From positions 1 to 43,602 of the forward strand of contig KI547043.1 of assembly GCA_000497405.1 (NCBI GenBank): a stretch of 43,602 nt of DNA, in the 5' to 3' direction. Origin of the DNA: Streptomycetaceae bacterium MP113-05. GTDB taxonomy: Bacteria; Actinomycetota; Actinomycetes; Streptomycetales; Streptomycetaceae. The position numbers and the translations under genes are program-made. The notes under the pieces were generated by a model, which ran no database searches, had not been told where the DNA came from, and was given only the letters and a program-made list of their open reading frames with translations. Position 1 is the first letter of the stretch; each line of letters starts with the position of its first letter. Positions 33,840-42,090 of the stretch are shown here, in pieces.

Positions 33840-35310
33840 ACGGCCCAGGCGTAGTTCCCTCATGAGGTGTTCTGTTCCGGTTTGAGGGGTCCGGTTGCAG
33901 AACGAGCGCGACTTCTGATGATCTTCCAGGTCTTGAGGCCAAAAGATCGTCACAGGAGTCGCGCTCGTGCCCGTATCTTCGCTGATCCTTCCCGCTGTTG
34001 GCCAACTCGCGAGCTTCGCCTCGTGGGAGGCCGAACTCACGGCGGACCCCGCGGAGGCAGAATCCGCGCTGGTCAGCAGGTTGCGGCAGGTCCCGGACCG
34101 GCGCGCGAAGCGTGGGCGACGCCATGCCCTCGCAGTGGTCCTGGCACTGACCGCGTGCGCGACGCTCGTCATCGGCGGCGACTCGATCGCGGCGATCTGG
34201 CAGTGGTGCACCCGAGCGCCGCAGGCGAAACTGGGCCGGATCGGCGCCCGCTACGACCCACTGACCAGCCGCTACCTCGTACCCAGCGAGAGGACCTTCC
34301 GGCGGGTCCTCGCCGGCTTGGACGCCACCGCCCTGGACACCGTGACCTGCGCATACACCACAGACCTGGCGCGTGGCGCCGTTCGCGTGCCCGAGATCCC
34401 CGCCACCCCGGGGCCGGTGGAACGCGAACAGCGCCGCGTGGCCCGGTGTGCGGCGAAGCACCCCGTCCCCGACGGGCTACTGCCCGCCGCCGCAGTGGAC
34501 GGCAAGGCCCTGACCGGTGCCCGCACCCAGAACGGGCGGGTCTTCCTGGTCGGCGCGGTCAACCATGCCAGCGGCGCGGTCCTGGGTCAGGCCCAGGTCC
34601 CCGACAAGCGTGGCGAGGGCGAGGCCGCCCGCACCCTCCTCACTCAACTCGACCTGACCGGCTGGGTGTTCACCATGGACGCCCTGCACACGACCACGAA
34701 GACCGCCCGCCTGATCACCGGCCCGTTGAACAGCCACTACGTCCTCATCCTCAAAGGCAACCAACCGCTCGCCCAGGCCGCCGCCCACAGACTGCTGACC
34801 GGCGCGGACGCCGACTTCACCCAGACCACCGCGAGCGAGGAAAGCCGCGGGCACAGCCGCACCGAACGCCGCACCATCCGCACCGCGCCCGCCGACGACA
34901 CCCTCTTCCCCGGTGCCACTCAGGTCTTCCGGCTCCGCCGCGACACCGGCAACCTCGACGATGAATGGACAGCCAAAGAGATCGTCTTCGGCGTCACCAG
35001 CCTGCCGCCCGACCTCGCCGGCCCCGCTCATCTCAACCATTACGAGAGGGCCCACTGGGGAATCGAGAACAAGATCCACTGGGTACGGGACGTGACCTTC
35101 CACGAAGACAACTCGCAGGTCAGAACCGGTAGCGCACCCCGAGCCCTGGCCAGCTTCCGCAACCTGGCCATCAGCACCATCCGCCTCGCCGGACGCGCCA
35201 ACATCGCCCACGCCCGCCGCGACCTCCTCCGCCACGAAGACGCCTTCGCTGTCTACGGCATCTGACCAACAGACACGAAACCGGACATCACACAACTACG
35301 CCGGGGCCGT
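33840..35310 (+). mobile_element. Intact ISAs1-type insertion sequence inside the ISAzo13 transposase
   Basis: 1471 bp, bounded by 16-bp inverted repeats (33840-33855, ACGGCCCAGGCGTAGT, and the complement of 35295-35310) with one mismatch. It is flanked by the 12-bp direct repeat GGGGTATGGGCC. It contains one complete transposase gene and is the youngest insertion of the stack, since it interrupts an otherwise open frame. Confidence 0.85.
33967..35265 (+). CDS. ISAs1-family transposase, intact
   Basis: A 432-residue DDE transposase from a GTG with AGGAG eight bases upstream. The N-terminal DUF-like domain reads RLRQVPDRRAKRGRRHALAV. Catalytic region: AAAVDGKALTGARTQ (first Asp), WVFTMDALHTTTKTA (second Asp) and HWGIENKIHWVRDVTFHEDN (Glu). 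The C-terminus ASFRNLAISTIRLAGRANIA is typical. Length and all motifs match the family (also called H-repeat-associated proteins), so it is probably active. It transposes its own element and has no evident link to the defence genes. Confidence 0.92.
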   Translation: MPVSSLILPAVGQLASFASWEAELTADPAEAESALVSRLRQVPDRRAKRGRRHALAVVLALTACATLVIGGDSIAAIWQWCTRAPQAKLGRIGARYDPLTSRYLVPSERTFRRVLAGLDATALDTVTCAYTTDLARGAVRVPEIPATPGPVEREQRRVARCAAKHPVPDGLLPAAAVDGKALTGARTQNGRVFLVGAVNHASGAVLGQAQVPDKRGEGEAARTLLTQLDLTGWVFTMDALHTTTKTARLITGPLNSHYVLILKGNQPLAQAAAHRLLTGADADFTQTTASEESRGHSRTERRTIRTAPADDTLFPGATQVFRLRRDTGNLDDEWTAKEIVFGVTSLPPDLAGPAHLNHYERAHWGIENKIHWVRDVTFHEDNSQVRTGSAPRALASFRNLAISTIRLAGRANIAHARRDLLRHEDAFAVYGI

Positions 35311-36417
35311 GGGGTATGGGCCGGGGTCGAACTCGGCGTGGACGGTCAGCCCCGTGCTTGTGGTGACCGCGCCAATGGTGTTGACGACGACCTCATGGCT
35401 GGTCAGCGGGCGTCCGCGCCAGTTCGTGCTGATGCGCGAGAAGAGCCGGTGCTCTATTTTGTTCCACTTCGATGTGCCGGGCGGGAAGTGGCAGACCGTC
35501 ACGGCCAAGCCCGTCTCGAGGGCGAAGTCCGCGAGTTCCTTCTTCCACGCTTTCACCCGGTAGCCGTTCGAGCCGCCGGCATCGGCGGTGATCAGCAGAC
35601 GCCTCGCGTGCGGGTAGCGGTGCCGGCCTTCGCCGTCCCACCAGCGCCGGAGGGTGGCCACCGCGAAAGCGGAGGTGTCGCCGTCACAGCCCACCGACAC
35701 CCAGCCGGTGTCCGCGGACAGGTCGTAGACCCCGTACGGGACGGCCTTCTGCGCGTTCTTCTCGGGGTAATCATGGGCCCGCACCCTCACCGGCTCACCG
35801 CTGCGGTGCCACTCTCGCCCGATGACCGCGTAGTCGCCCAGCACTTCCTTCTTCTTCGCGTCCACACTGATCACGGGGTCACCGGACCCGGTGAACTCCC
35901 GGATCTGACCGTTGATGTAGTGGAACTGGGCATCCCGGTCGGGATGACGGACTCCCTCGGTCGTCCGGCTGGTGCCCTGCAAGGAGAAGCCCTCCTCTTT
36001 GAGTAGGGCCGCCACCGTGTCCGACCCCACCCGGAAGCCCTGGGCGCTCAACTCAGCGGCCAGCTTCCGCGTCGACTTCGTCGTCCACAGCAGTGGCGAC
36101 TCCGGATCACCCCGCTGATCCGGCTCGACCAGCGCCAGCAGAGCCGGCACCAGGCCCGGATACTTCTCACGCAGACGTCTACGACCCCCGCCCTCCCGCC
36201 TCACCCGGTCCGAGGGCCCGGACCCGCCAGACAGTTCCGCCACCCCGCGCGAGACCGTCTCCTCCGACACCTTGGCCGCCCGCGCCACCCGGCGGATGCC
36301 GCCATGCCCCAGCATCCTCGCGTCTGCCCCAAGGACCAGCCGCCTTCGCCGCTCGTCCAGATGCGGCAACAACAGGTCGAACTTCTCCGCCAACGCCACA
36401 TCCATCCCCTCCATCAC
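35311..36417 (-). pseudogene. ISAzo13 transposase, N-terminal piece
   Basis: The first 369 codons of the ISAzo13 transposase. It contains LLLPHLDERRRRLVLGADAR, a helix-turn-helix region (GIRRVARAAKVSEETVSRGV), the catalytic core DPVISVDAKKKEVLGD (Asp), RLLITADAGGSNGYRVKAW (Asp) and CHFPPGTSKWNKIEHRLFS (Glu), and SHEVVVNTIGAVTTSTGL. It stops five codons into the inserted element (35296) after PYPTAPA. The rest is at 33279-33839. The protein from this piece alone lacks only the C-terminal tail, so residual activity cannot be excluded. Two or three ATGs (36417, 36414, 36405) are possible starts. Confidence 0.87.
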
Positions 36418-36476
36418 GCAAAGATCCTACGACTCAACACCCCCTCAAAACACCGAAGTTATTAATCGACGGCTCC

Positions 36477-37826
36477 CAGGGCTTGATCAAGTTCCGGAGA
36501 CGTGGCGCTGGTCTGGTGGTGACCGGTTGGGGTGCATAGCAGTGCAGGCACGGGATCCGTGATCATTGGGGTGTCGAATCTCAACGATCATGAGGTGGCC
36601 CGTGCCTGCCGCTGTATCTTCTCCCATCCCGCCGGTGTTGGTGAGGCTGGGTCCGCTGGACATCGGTCAAGTCGCTGACCTCCGACCTTTCCTGGACCTG
36701 GTGCCCGACCCGCGCTCACGGCGGGGCCGCTGGTACCCGCTGACCGCGATCCTCCTCGTTCGCTGACCGCGATCCTCCTCGTCTGTGCCTGCGCGGCCGT
36801 CTCGGGAGCGAGGAGCATCGAGGAGATCGCCGAGTGGGCGACGCGGGCCTCGCATTCCGTGCTGACGAGCATCGGTGTCCGCAGACATCCGCTGAAATGG
36901 CGCCGTGCTCCCTCGCGGACCACGATCGGCCGCGTGCTGGCGGCCGTCGACGGTGACGCCCTGGACAAGGCGATCGGCGCCTACCTCGCCAGCCAGAAAC
37001 TGCCTGCAAAGCAGCTCCGGGCAGCGACAGGTGATCGCCGTCGACGGCAAGTCGCTGAGAGGATCGGCTCGCCTGTCGGACGGCCGCAGACATCTGCTCT
37101 CCGCCGTCGCCCACCACCGGGCTGTGACTCTCGGCCAAGTGCAGGTAGGGGCCAAGACGAACGAGACCGCGCACTTCAAGCCGCTGCTCGAACCACTGGA
37201 CCTGGGCGGAGTTCTCCTCACCTTCGACGCGTTGCACTCGGTGCAGGCGAACGTCACCTGGCTGGTCGAGATCAAGAACGCCCACTACATCGCGGTGATC
37301 AAGGCGAATCAGCCGACCGGCTACCGGCAAGACGTCGCCCTCCAGCACACCGCCTGCACCACCGGGCACGGCCGCCGCGAGTCCCGTTCCATCAAGACCT
37401 GCGGCATCGCCGACGAACTCGGCGGGATCGCCTTCCCCCACGCCCGCCTCGTCCTCCGCGTCCACCGCCGCCGCCGACAGGTCGGCCGACGCTAGAGTCG
37501 CGAGACGGTCTACGCCGTCACCAGCCTCGATACCCACCAGACCACACCGGCCGAACTCGCTGCCGTCGTCCGCGGCCACTGGAGCATCGAAGCCCTCCAC
37601 CACATCAGAGACGTGACCTACACCGAGGACGCCTCCACCCTCCACACCGGCACCGCACCACGCGCCATGGCCACCCTCCGCAACCTCGCCATCGGCCTGC
37701 TCAAAACCCTCGGAGCCGCCAACATCGCCAAGACCACCCGCGCAATCCGCGACCAGCCCGAACGAGCCCTCCCACTCCTGGGCATCCTCAACAACCCCGA
37801 CCCTCACGGAACTTGATCAAGCCCTG
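36477..37826 (+). mobile_element. Decayed ISAs1-type insertion sequence (second kind)
   Basis: 1350 bp, bounded by perfect 19-bp inverted repeats CAGGGCTTGATCAAGTTCC (36477-36495 and complement of 37808-37826). Its target duplication TTCGGCGAG stands directly on the right (37827-37835); the left copy is at 33229-33237, displaced by the later ISAzo13 insertion. The transposase differs clearly from the intact ISAs1-type enzyme nearby. Confidence 0.8.
36602..37816 (+). pseudogene. ISAs1-family transposase, frameshifted
   Basis: From a GTG after GAGGTGG the frame reads VPAAVSSPIPPVLVRLGPLD and QVADLRPFLDLVPDPRSRRG. A 23-bp tandem duplication at 36740-36785 then shifts it to a stop. The next frame runs VCACAAVSGARSIEEIAEWA to LASQKLPAKQLRA, after which another shift leads to VIAVDGKSLRGSARLSDGRR and LLTFDALHSVQANVTWLVEI. 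A stop at 37493-37495 precedes the last part: [20 protein letters not shown] and [20 protein letters not shown]. At least three lesions, so it is dead. The inverted repeats are intact, so the element might still move if a related transposase acted on it. Confidence 0.85.
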
Positions 37827-37925
37827 TTCGGCGAGCGCGACCAGCGGAAGCAGTCCCGCATCCGCGATCAGGTTCGGCTCGTCGAAGAGTGCGGAGACAT
37901 GGACAGCGGCATGGGAAGATTGCAT
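37827..37925 (-). pseudogene. IS1380-family transposase, N-terminal 33 codons
   Basis: On the minus strand an ATG at 37923-37925 opens MQSSHAAVHVSALFDEPNLI and ADAGLLPLVALAE, the usual beginning of actinobacterial IS1380 transposases. The frame runs into the inverted repeat of the neighbouring element. It joins in frame with the part at 31936-33237. Confidence 0.85.
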
Positions 37926-38321
37926 CTCGGAAGAGCCTTGTCATCGTGCGTGCTGGAAGCCTCAAGAACTCCCATCATCGCAGTTCACAAGGCTCTTCCT
38001 TGTTCCCGGAGAAGTTGTCCACAGGCGTCACTCGGTGAATCCGGGCTGATATCGTGCGAGCATTCTGGAACGTCCGGCCCCGCGGTGCCTGACCTCTGTC
38101 GCTGCCGGATAGCCGGTGTGTACGATGAGTTGCGCTGAATGGAGGCGCCGGCCAGCTCGCCAGTCAAGTCGGCGGTCGCCATCGCCAGTCGTCAACGGGG
38201 GATCACACGTGACCGTGCCATGCACGTCTGTCGGCCGGTCGACAGACGGGAGTCTGCCGACCCGGACTGCGACGACCGTCGGTCAACTACCTGTCGGTGA
38301 CGGGTGCGACGGTGAAGTGCT
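37926..38321. other. Right flank of the IS1380 element and leader of the next gene
   Basis: 396 bp without a gene. It holds the upstream part of the IS1380 element, with a perfect 13-bp inverted repeat (37929-37941 GGAAGAGCCTTGT and 37987-37999), and a hairpin of 8-bp arms (GTCTGTCG at 38226-38233, CGACAGAC at 38240-38247). I could not fix the outer end of the IS1380 element. Confidence 0.5.
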
Positions 38322-38957
38322 GTGAGATCCGTGGTCACTCTTGCGGCACCTCATTCCGATGCCCCCCTCCCGACCTGGGGATGGGTGCTTTTTGGTGTGC
38401 TCGGCGTATGGGGAGCCATCGCACTGATCCTGTCCTTCGTCGAGGGGGTGAGGGGTCGGAAGGTTCCGGTGGGGACCCAGGAGAGAAAGTTCACTGAGGA
38501 CTTGCGTGCGGCGCCCATCGACAGGCGCGGTTACGTGCGACTCAGTCGCGGAAAATATCCCAGCCTGACAGAACCAGAAGCGGAGCGCCTCGCGGCGGAA
38601 TCCGGGTTCTACCGGCAGAAGTTCGGTACGAAGGCAGGAACCTGGTTGTTCCGGCCAGAGCGCGACCCGGCAGAGGCCGGCGCGCCCACTCCGGAGCCTG
38701 ACACATCTCCGATGGGAGAGCGAGGGGACGGGGTTTCGTCTCGCCCACGGAACACGGAGGGGAGGATGATGGGGGGCACGTTGCTCCTCCTCGCCGGCGT
38801 CGCCGCCGCCCTCGCGCATATCACCAACTGGTTCAACGGAAACATGATCGAGTACATCGAGCTGGGTGACGGGCCGTCGCTCGTGGCGACGCACGTCGTC
38901 AACGTTCTGGTGCTGGTGTGGGGTATCCGGATCACATTTACGCCTCCCAAGCGGTAG
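38322..38957 (+). CDS. Membrane protein of unknown function, 211 aa
   Basis: A 211-residue protein from a GTG preceded by GGTGAAG. Residues 19-40 form one hydrophobic segment (WGWVLFGVLGVWGAIALILS). The middle is hydrophilic and includes RRGYVRLSRGKYPSLTEPEA and AAESGFYRQKFGTKAGTWLF, a compact, possibly winged-helix-like piece. The end has two further hydrophobic segments (GTLLLLAGVAAALAHITNWF and VATHVVNVLVLVWGIRITF). I do not recognise a family. It lies 57 bp upstream of the WXG100-like gene in the same direction and may belong to the same secretion-associated cluster. Confidence 0.65.
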   Translation: MRSVVTLAAPHSDAPLPTWGWVLFGVLGVWGAIALILSFVEGVRGRKVPVGTQERKFTEDLRAAPIDRRGYVRLSRGKYPSLTEPEAERLAAESGFYRQKFGTKAGTWLFRPERDPAEAGAPTPEPDTSPMGERGDGVSSRPRNTEGRMMGGTLLLLAGVAAALAHITNWFNGNMIEYIELGDGPSLVATHVVNVLVLVWGIRITFTPPKR

Positions 38958-39014
38958 TCCCGCGCTGTGAAAGGCGCTGAGTTCTGACTGATCCAGATAG
39001 CCATGGAGAGGGAA

Positions 39015-39320
39015 ATGTCGAGCTCCAGCTTTCAAGTTGATCTTGATGAGTTGCGCAGGTTGAAGAAGAAGTTGCAAGCTAGCAAGGAGCGGCTTGAAGA
39101 ATCTCTTCGTCGCATGAAGGATACAGGGCCGAAGAATCTCGGCAAGCGATCACTCGACAGTGCGTGCGAGGACTTCGAGGATGACTGGGAGCACGGTCTC
39201 AGCGAGACGAAGAAGCAGATTCAGACGTTGGAAGAAGGCGTCGACGCAATCCTGAAGAACTACGAAAAGACGGAAGTTGAGATTCAGAAGAGTCTAAATT
39301 CGAGTACGGGGGGCCGATAG
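39015..39320 (+). CDS. WXG100-like (ESAT-6-type) small protein
   Basis: A 101-residue, almost wholly helical protein. It begins MSSSSFQVDLDELRRLKKKL and has the turn-region pattern FEDDWEHGLSETKKQIQTLE, matching actinobacterial WXG100/ESAT-6-like proteins with a W-x-x-G turn. These are small substrates or partners of type VII secretion that pair as helical hairpins. I chose the second ATG because GGAGAGGG stands right before it; the ATG at 39003 has none. Its stop TAG overlaps the GTG of the next gene (39318-39322), so the two proteins are probably made together and may form a heterodimer. Base composition is lower in GC than the rest of the window. Confidence 0.72.
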   Translation: MSSSSFQVDLDELRRLKKKLQASKERLEESLRRMKDTGPKNLGKRSLDSACEDFEDDWEHGLSETKKQIQTLEEGVDAILKNYEKTEVEIQKSLNSSTGGR

Positions 39321-40606
39321 TGAGCGAAGACTGGAGTGGGCTCGAGTGGAATCCAACCCCGGGGCACCCTCGCTTGGCGACGAACCTTGCGAACCACTTG
39401 AAGGGTACAGCAGAGGTTCTGAAGGAAACACACAGCCTGCTGGACTCGCTACACAAAGAGAGTTCGCACTGGAGAGGTGACGCCCGGAACGCTTTCGTCG
39501 AGAAGATCTCGGATCTCCCGAAGTACCTCGCTGACGCGAAGGACTCTCTGCGTTCCGCTGGGAAGGAGATCCAGTCATGGAGCGACAATCTTGAGGGGAT
39601 GAAGTCGAAGGCCGCGGACTACGAGAGCGACGCAAAGAAGGCGCGCAAACGAGTTGCCGCCGAGGAGAAGAAGTACGAGAGCGCACGCAACAACCCGAAC
39701 CTACGGCTTGCGGGTCAGAGGTTCTCTACTCAGCCTGAACTCGACGACGCACAGCGGCGACTGGACCTCGCGAACGGTGAGGTTCAGATGGCATGGAACC
39801 GTCTCGACACCGCGCAGACGGAACTTCAGGATCTGATTGATGCGGCCGAGACGCTCGAACGGAACCACTCCGACACGGCGCAGAGCCACGCCGACCAGAT
39901 CCGCAAACACGCGGCGGACTACGCACCCGAAAGCGGCTGGCTGGACGGTCTCTCCGACTGGTGGGACAAGCACGGTGGCGACCTGCTGACTGTGGCGGCT
40001 ACGGTGGCCGGCATCGCGGCCATCTTCGTGCCGTTCCTTGCTCCTGTCGCTATCGGCCTCAGTCTGGCCGCTGCAGCGCAGCACACCTATCAGTACTCGA
40101 AGAGCGGAAAAGACATGTGGCCGCCGACATCCAGCAACCTGGGTGAGTGGGCGACCGTTGGCGGGGACCTTCTCGGAGCTGTTCCTGGAGTGGGCCCCGC
40201 CGTGCGTGGGGTCCGAGCCGGAATCGCTGCGACTCGTGGAGCCAGTGGCGCGCGCCTGGGTGTGGCTGGGGGGTCGCGAGCGGTTCAGGCCATGAAGAGC
40301 GGCGCTACTCACTTCACGGAGTACGCCAAAGCGGTGGATCCCTCGAACCCCTTCTTCAACAAGCCCATAGGCTGGGCGACACGTGCCCTCGGAGGGTCGG
40401 ATGCCGCAGCGGTGATGGCGTCGGACGTCACCCAGGCCGTGGTGACCGGGGGTCTGGCGGCGCCGACCGCCGCGACGCTCTGGGACTCCAGTGACTCCAC
40501 GGCCAGCGCGGCGAAGTGGGGCACAGTGGCCAATGACGGAGTGGTAGCGGGTGGCATGGCGACAGGTCCACTCGGAAAGATCGGCGCGATTGCGAAGGCC
40601 CTGTGA
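39320..40606 (+). CDS. Putative type VII secretion-associated protein with WXG-like N-terminus and hydrophobic centre
   Basis: A 428-residue protein. The N-terminal 100 residues are helical with a W-x-G motif (HWRGDARNAFV, Trp51-Gly53), as in WXG/LXG proteins. A long charged coiled coil fills about 90-200. Residues 221-253 (DLLTVAATVAGIAAIFVPFL, then APVAIGLSLAAAAQHTY) are hydrophobic. The remainder is a Gly/Ala-rich region (GDLLGAVPGVGPAVRGVRAG) that ends GKIGAIAKAL. This is the scaffold of polymorphic toxin-type proteins, but I see no C-terminal toxin domain. It starts at a GTG that overlaps the previous stop, and its own TGA overlaps the next ATG (40604-40608). Role: a secreted or membrane-inserting protein, unproven. 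Confidence 0.7.
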   Translation: MSEDWSGLEWNPTPGHPRLATNLANHLKGTAEVLKETHSLLDSLHKESSHWRGDARNAFVEKISDLPKYLADAKDSLRSAGKEIQSWSDNLEGMKSKAADYESDAKKARKRVAAEEKKYESARNNPNLRLAGQRFSTQPELDDAQRRLDLANGEVQMAWNRLDTAQTELQDLIDAAETLERNHSDTAQSHADQIRKHAADYAPESGWLDGLSDWWDKHGGDLLTVAATVAGIAAIFVPFLAPVAIGLSLAAAAQHTYQYSKSGKDMWPPTSSNLGEWATVGGDLLGAVPGVGPAVRGVRAGIAATRGASGARLGVAGGSRAVQAMKSGATHFTEYAKAVDPSNPFFNKPIGWATRALGGSDAAAVMASDVTQAVVTGGLAAPTAATLWDSSDSTASAAKWGTVANDGVVAGGMATGPLGKIGAIAKAL

Positions 40607-41313
40607 TGAGCGAGCCTCCGGACCGTGGCCGGTTCGCTGCGACACCCCTGCCGCTCTGGTACCGAGTCCCCGACGGGTTCCATCCCATCGACCTGGACGA
40701 AGATTCCGAAGAGCGGCTGGAACAGACAGCCCAGGCCCTGGCGCGCGTCTATCCGTCGGCCACTCGCGAGCAACTCGTCGCCACCACCCTCGGGTTCGAG
40801 CTGACGTTGGCGAAAGCTGCTTCCGCCGGAGTGGTCTTCTTCAGCTCGTTCGTTCTCCGGACGGAAGAGGACGAGCCCGTCGCAGGCATCTGCCAGCTGT
40901 CCGTCGCCGAACGTCCACCCGGCGACCCGAACCTCTACCCACTCAACGTTCTGGAAGCTGCTGCACCGCCCGAACAGGGTGTTCATCAGGGTATCGTGGA
41001 GCTTCCGGGAGGTCCCGCCGCCGTCACCGTCGCCGGTCACGAGACGTCTGTGCCCGGGGTGCTGTTCGGGGTCGAGGGGAATGTCAGCTCCCTGGTTCGG
41101 ACGGTCACCTTTCAGATGGCCGTGCCGCGCTCCCGGGAAGCGGTCACGATCTTCTTCGCCACCGAGGACCTGGAACACGATGACGAGTTCCTCGAACTCG
41201 CCACAGTTTTCGCAGCCGGGGTCTCCTTCACACAGCCTCCGAAGCCCCCGAGCGAGGAGGAGGTCGCCGCGGCGGAGCGCATTCAGGGTGATGTGAGAGC
41301 GACATTCGGCTGA
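40606..41313 (+). CDS. Hypothetical partner protein of the WXG-like gene, 235 aa
   Basis: A 235-residue soluble protein beginning MSEPPDRGRFAATPLPLWYR. It has alternating beta strands (GVVFFSSFVLRTEEDEPVAG, SLVRTVTFQMAVPRSREAVT) and ends QPPKPPSEEEVAAAERIQGD. The pattern FFATEDLEHDDEFLELATVF near the end recalls Mog1/PsbP-like proteins that sit next to secretion and toxin genes, some of which act as chaperones or immunity factors; this is only a guess from pattern. Its ATG overlaps the stop of the WXG-like gene, so the three genes from 39015 form one coupled operon. No signal peptide or membrane segment. Confidence 0.6.
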   Translation: MSEPPDRGRFAATPLPLWYRVPDGFHPIDLDEDSEERLEQTAQALARVYPSATREQLVATTLGFELTLAKAASAGVVFFSSFVLRTEEDEPVAGICQLSVAERPPGDPNLYPLNVLEAAAPPEQGVHQGIVELPGGPAAVTVAGHETSVPGVLFGVEGNVSSLVRTVTFQMAVPRSREAVTIFFATEDLEHDDEFLELATVFAAGVSFTQPPKPPSEEEVAAAERIQGDVRATFG

Positions 41314-41384
41314 CTGAGGATGCACGGAGCGAGGAGGCGGCAACTTCTATGCGCGCAGTAGCTGTTACCCCAACCTCGGCGCCC

Positions 41385-41945
41385 GCAGAACGTCATCGAG
41401 GACGAGGCCGGGCAGTCGATGGCGTCGCCGGGCGCGAAGCCCCGGGCCCGGGTCGGCCAGACCCCGGTGGTATGAGTCCGTGGACGAGGCTCCGGCCGGG
41501 TCTCGATGGCGGGCATGACCTGCTACAAGACCGGCGAGCGTTCCCGTCTGTTCTACGCGGTCCGCGAGAACAACGGGCGTAAGGACCAGCCGAAGGGCTT
41601 CGGATGGCGCGACTTCCGGAACCTGATCCTGCGCGCCCGCTCCCGGCTCGGCGGCCCCATCGTGCTGGTCTGGGACCATGTACGTATCCGTCTGAGCGCC
41701 CCGCTACGGAAGTTCATCGAAGCGGATGCCGACTGGCTCATGGTGTTCCAGCTGCCGGCCTACGTACGGGACCTGAACCCGCAGGAAGGCGTGTGGTCGA
41801 TGGTCAAACGCGACCTGGACAATCTCGCCGCAGCCGACCTTCCCAGCTCACCCGAGCCGTGAAGTGTCGACTCAAACGGATCCAGTACCGCCCTCACCTG
41901 ATCGACGGCTGCCTCGCCGGCGCAAGCCTCGGCATTGACGAATGA
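41385..41945 (+). pseudogene. IS630-family transposase remnant
   Basis: The second half of an IS630 transposase. It starts at VIEDEAGQSMASPGAK (first catalytic Asp region), hits a stop after GQTPVV, continues in another frame VSMAGMTCYKTGERSRLFYA, with GPIVLVWDHVRIRL (second Asp) and LNPQEGVWSMVKRD (Glu), and shifts once more to RAVKCRLKRIQYRPHLIDGC and ends LGIDE. The N-terminal half is missing and there are at least two frameshifts. It lies about 70 bp after the end of the partner protein gene; the element may have removed whatever once followed the WXG-like operon. Confidence 0.82.
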
Positions 41946-42090
41946 CCTGACATTACGCTTTCAAGCCAGTACTCCGAACTTCGCCGACTATGCGCCCTTC
42001 GCGCACCTGACCGCGCCCGACGCCGTCCTCTCCCGAAGTGTCATGCGCCCTCGTGCCGCGTGTGAGTGGGCTCGGTCGGGCGCGGGGAGG

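Larger units (their letters stand above)
33241..36476 (-). mobile_element. ISAzo13-family insertion sequence, interrupted by an ISAs1-type element
   Basis: The ends are inverted repeats: 33241-33261 and the complement of 36456-36476 agree in 19 of 21 bases, both starting GGAGCCG. The three bases CAG stand on both sides (33238-33240 and 36477-36479), as for a 3-bp target duplication. Without the inner insertion and its duplication the element is about 1.75 kb. It carries one transposase gene on the minus strand, now in two pieces. It landed 3 bp inside the left end of the decayed ISAs1-type element that follows. Confidence 0.75.

Noticed and set aside
33862..34461. Upstream extensions of the ISAzo13 and IS1380 frames that appear to make fusion proteins
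   Set aside because: These codons are antisense to the intact ISAs1-type transposase; the apparent fusion comes from the nested insertions.
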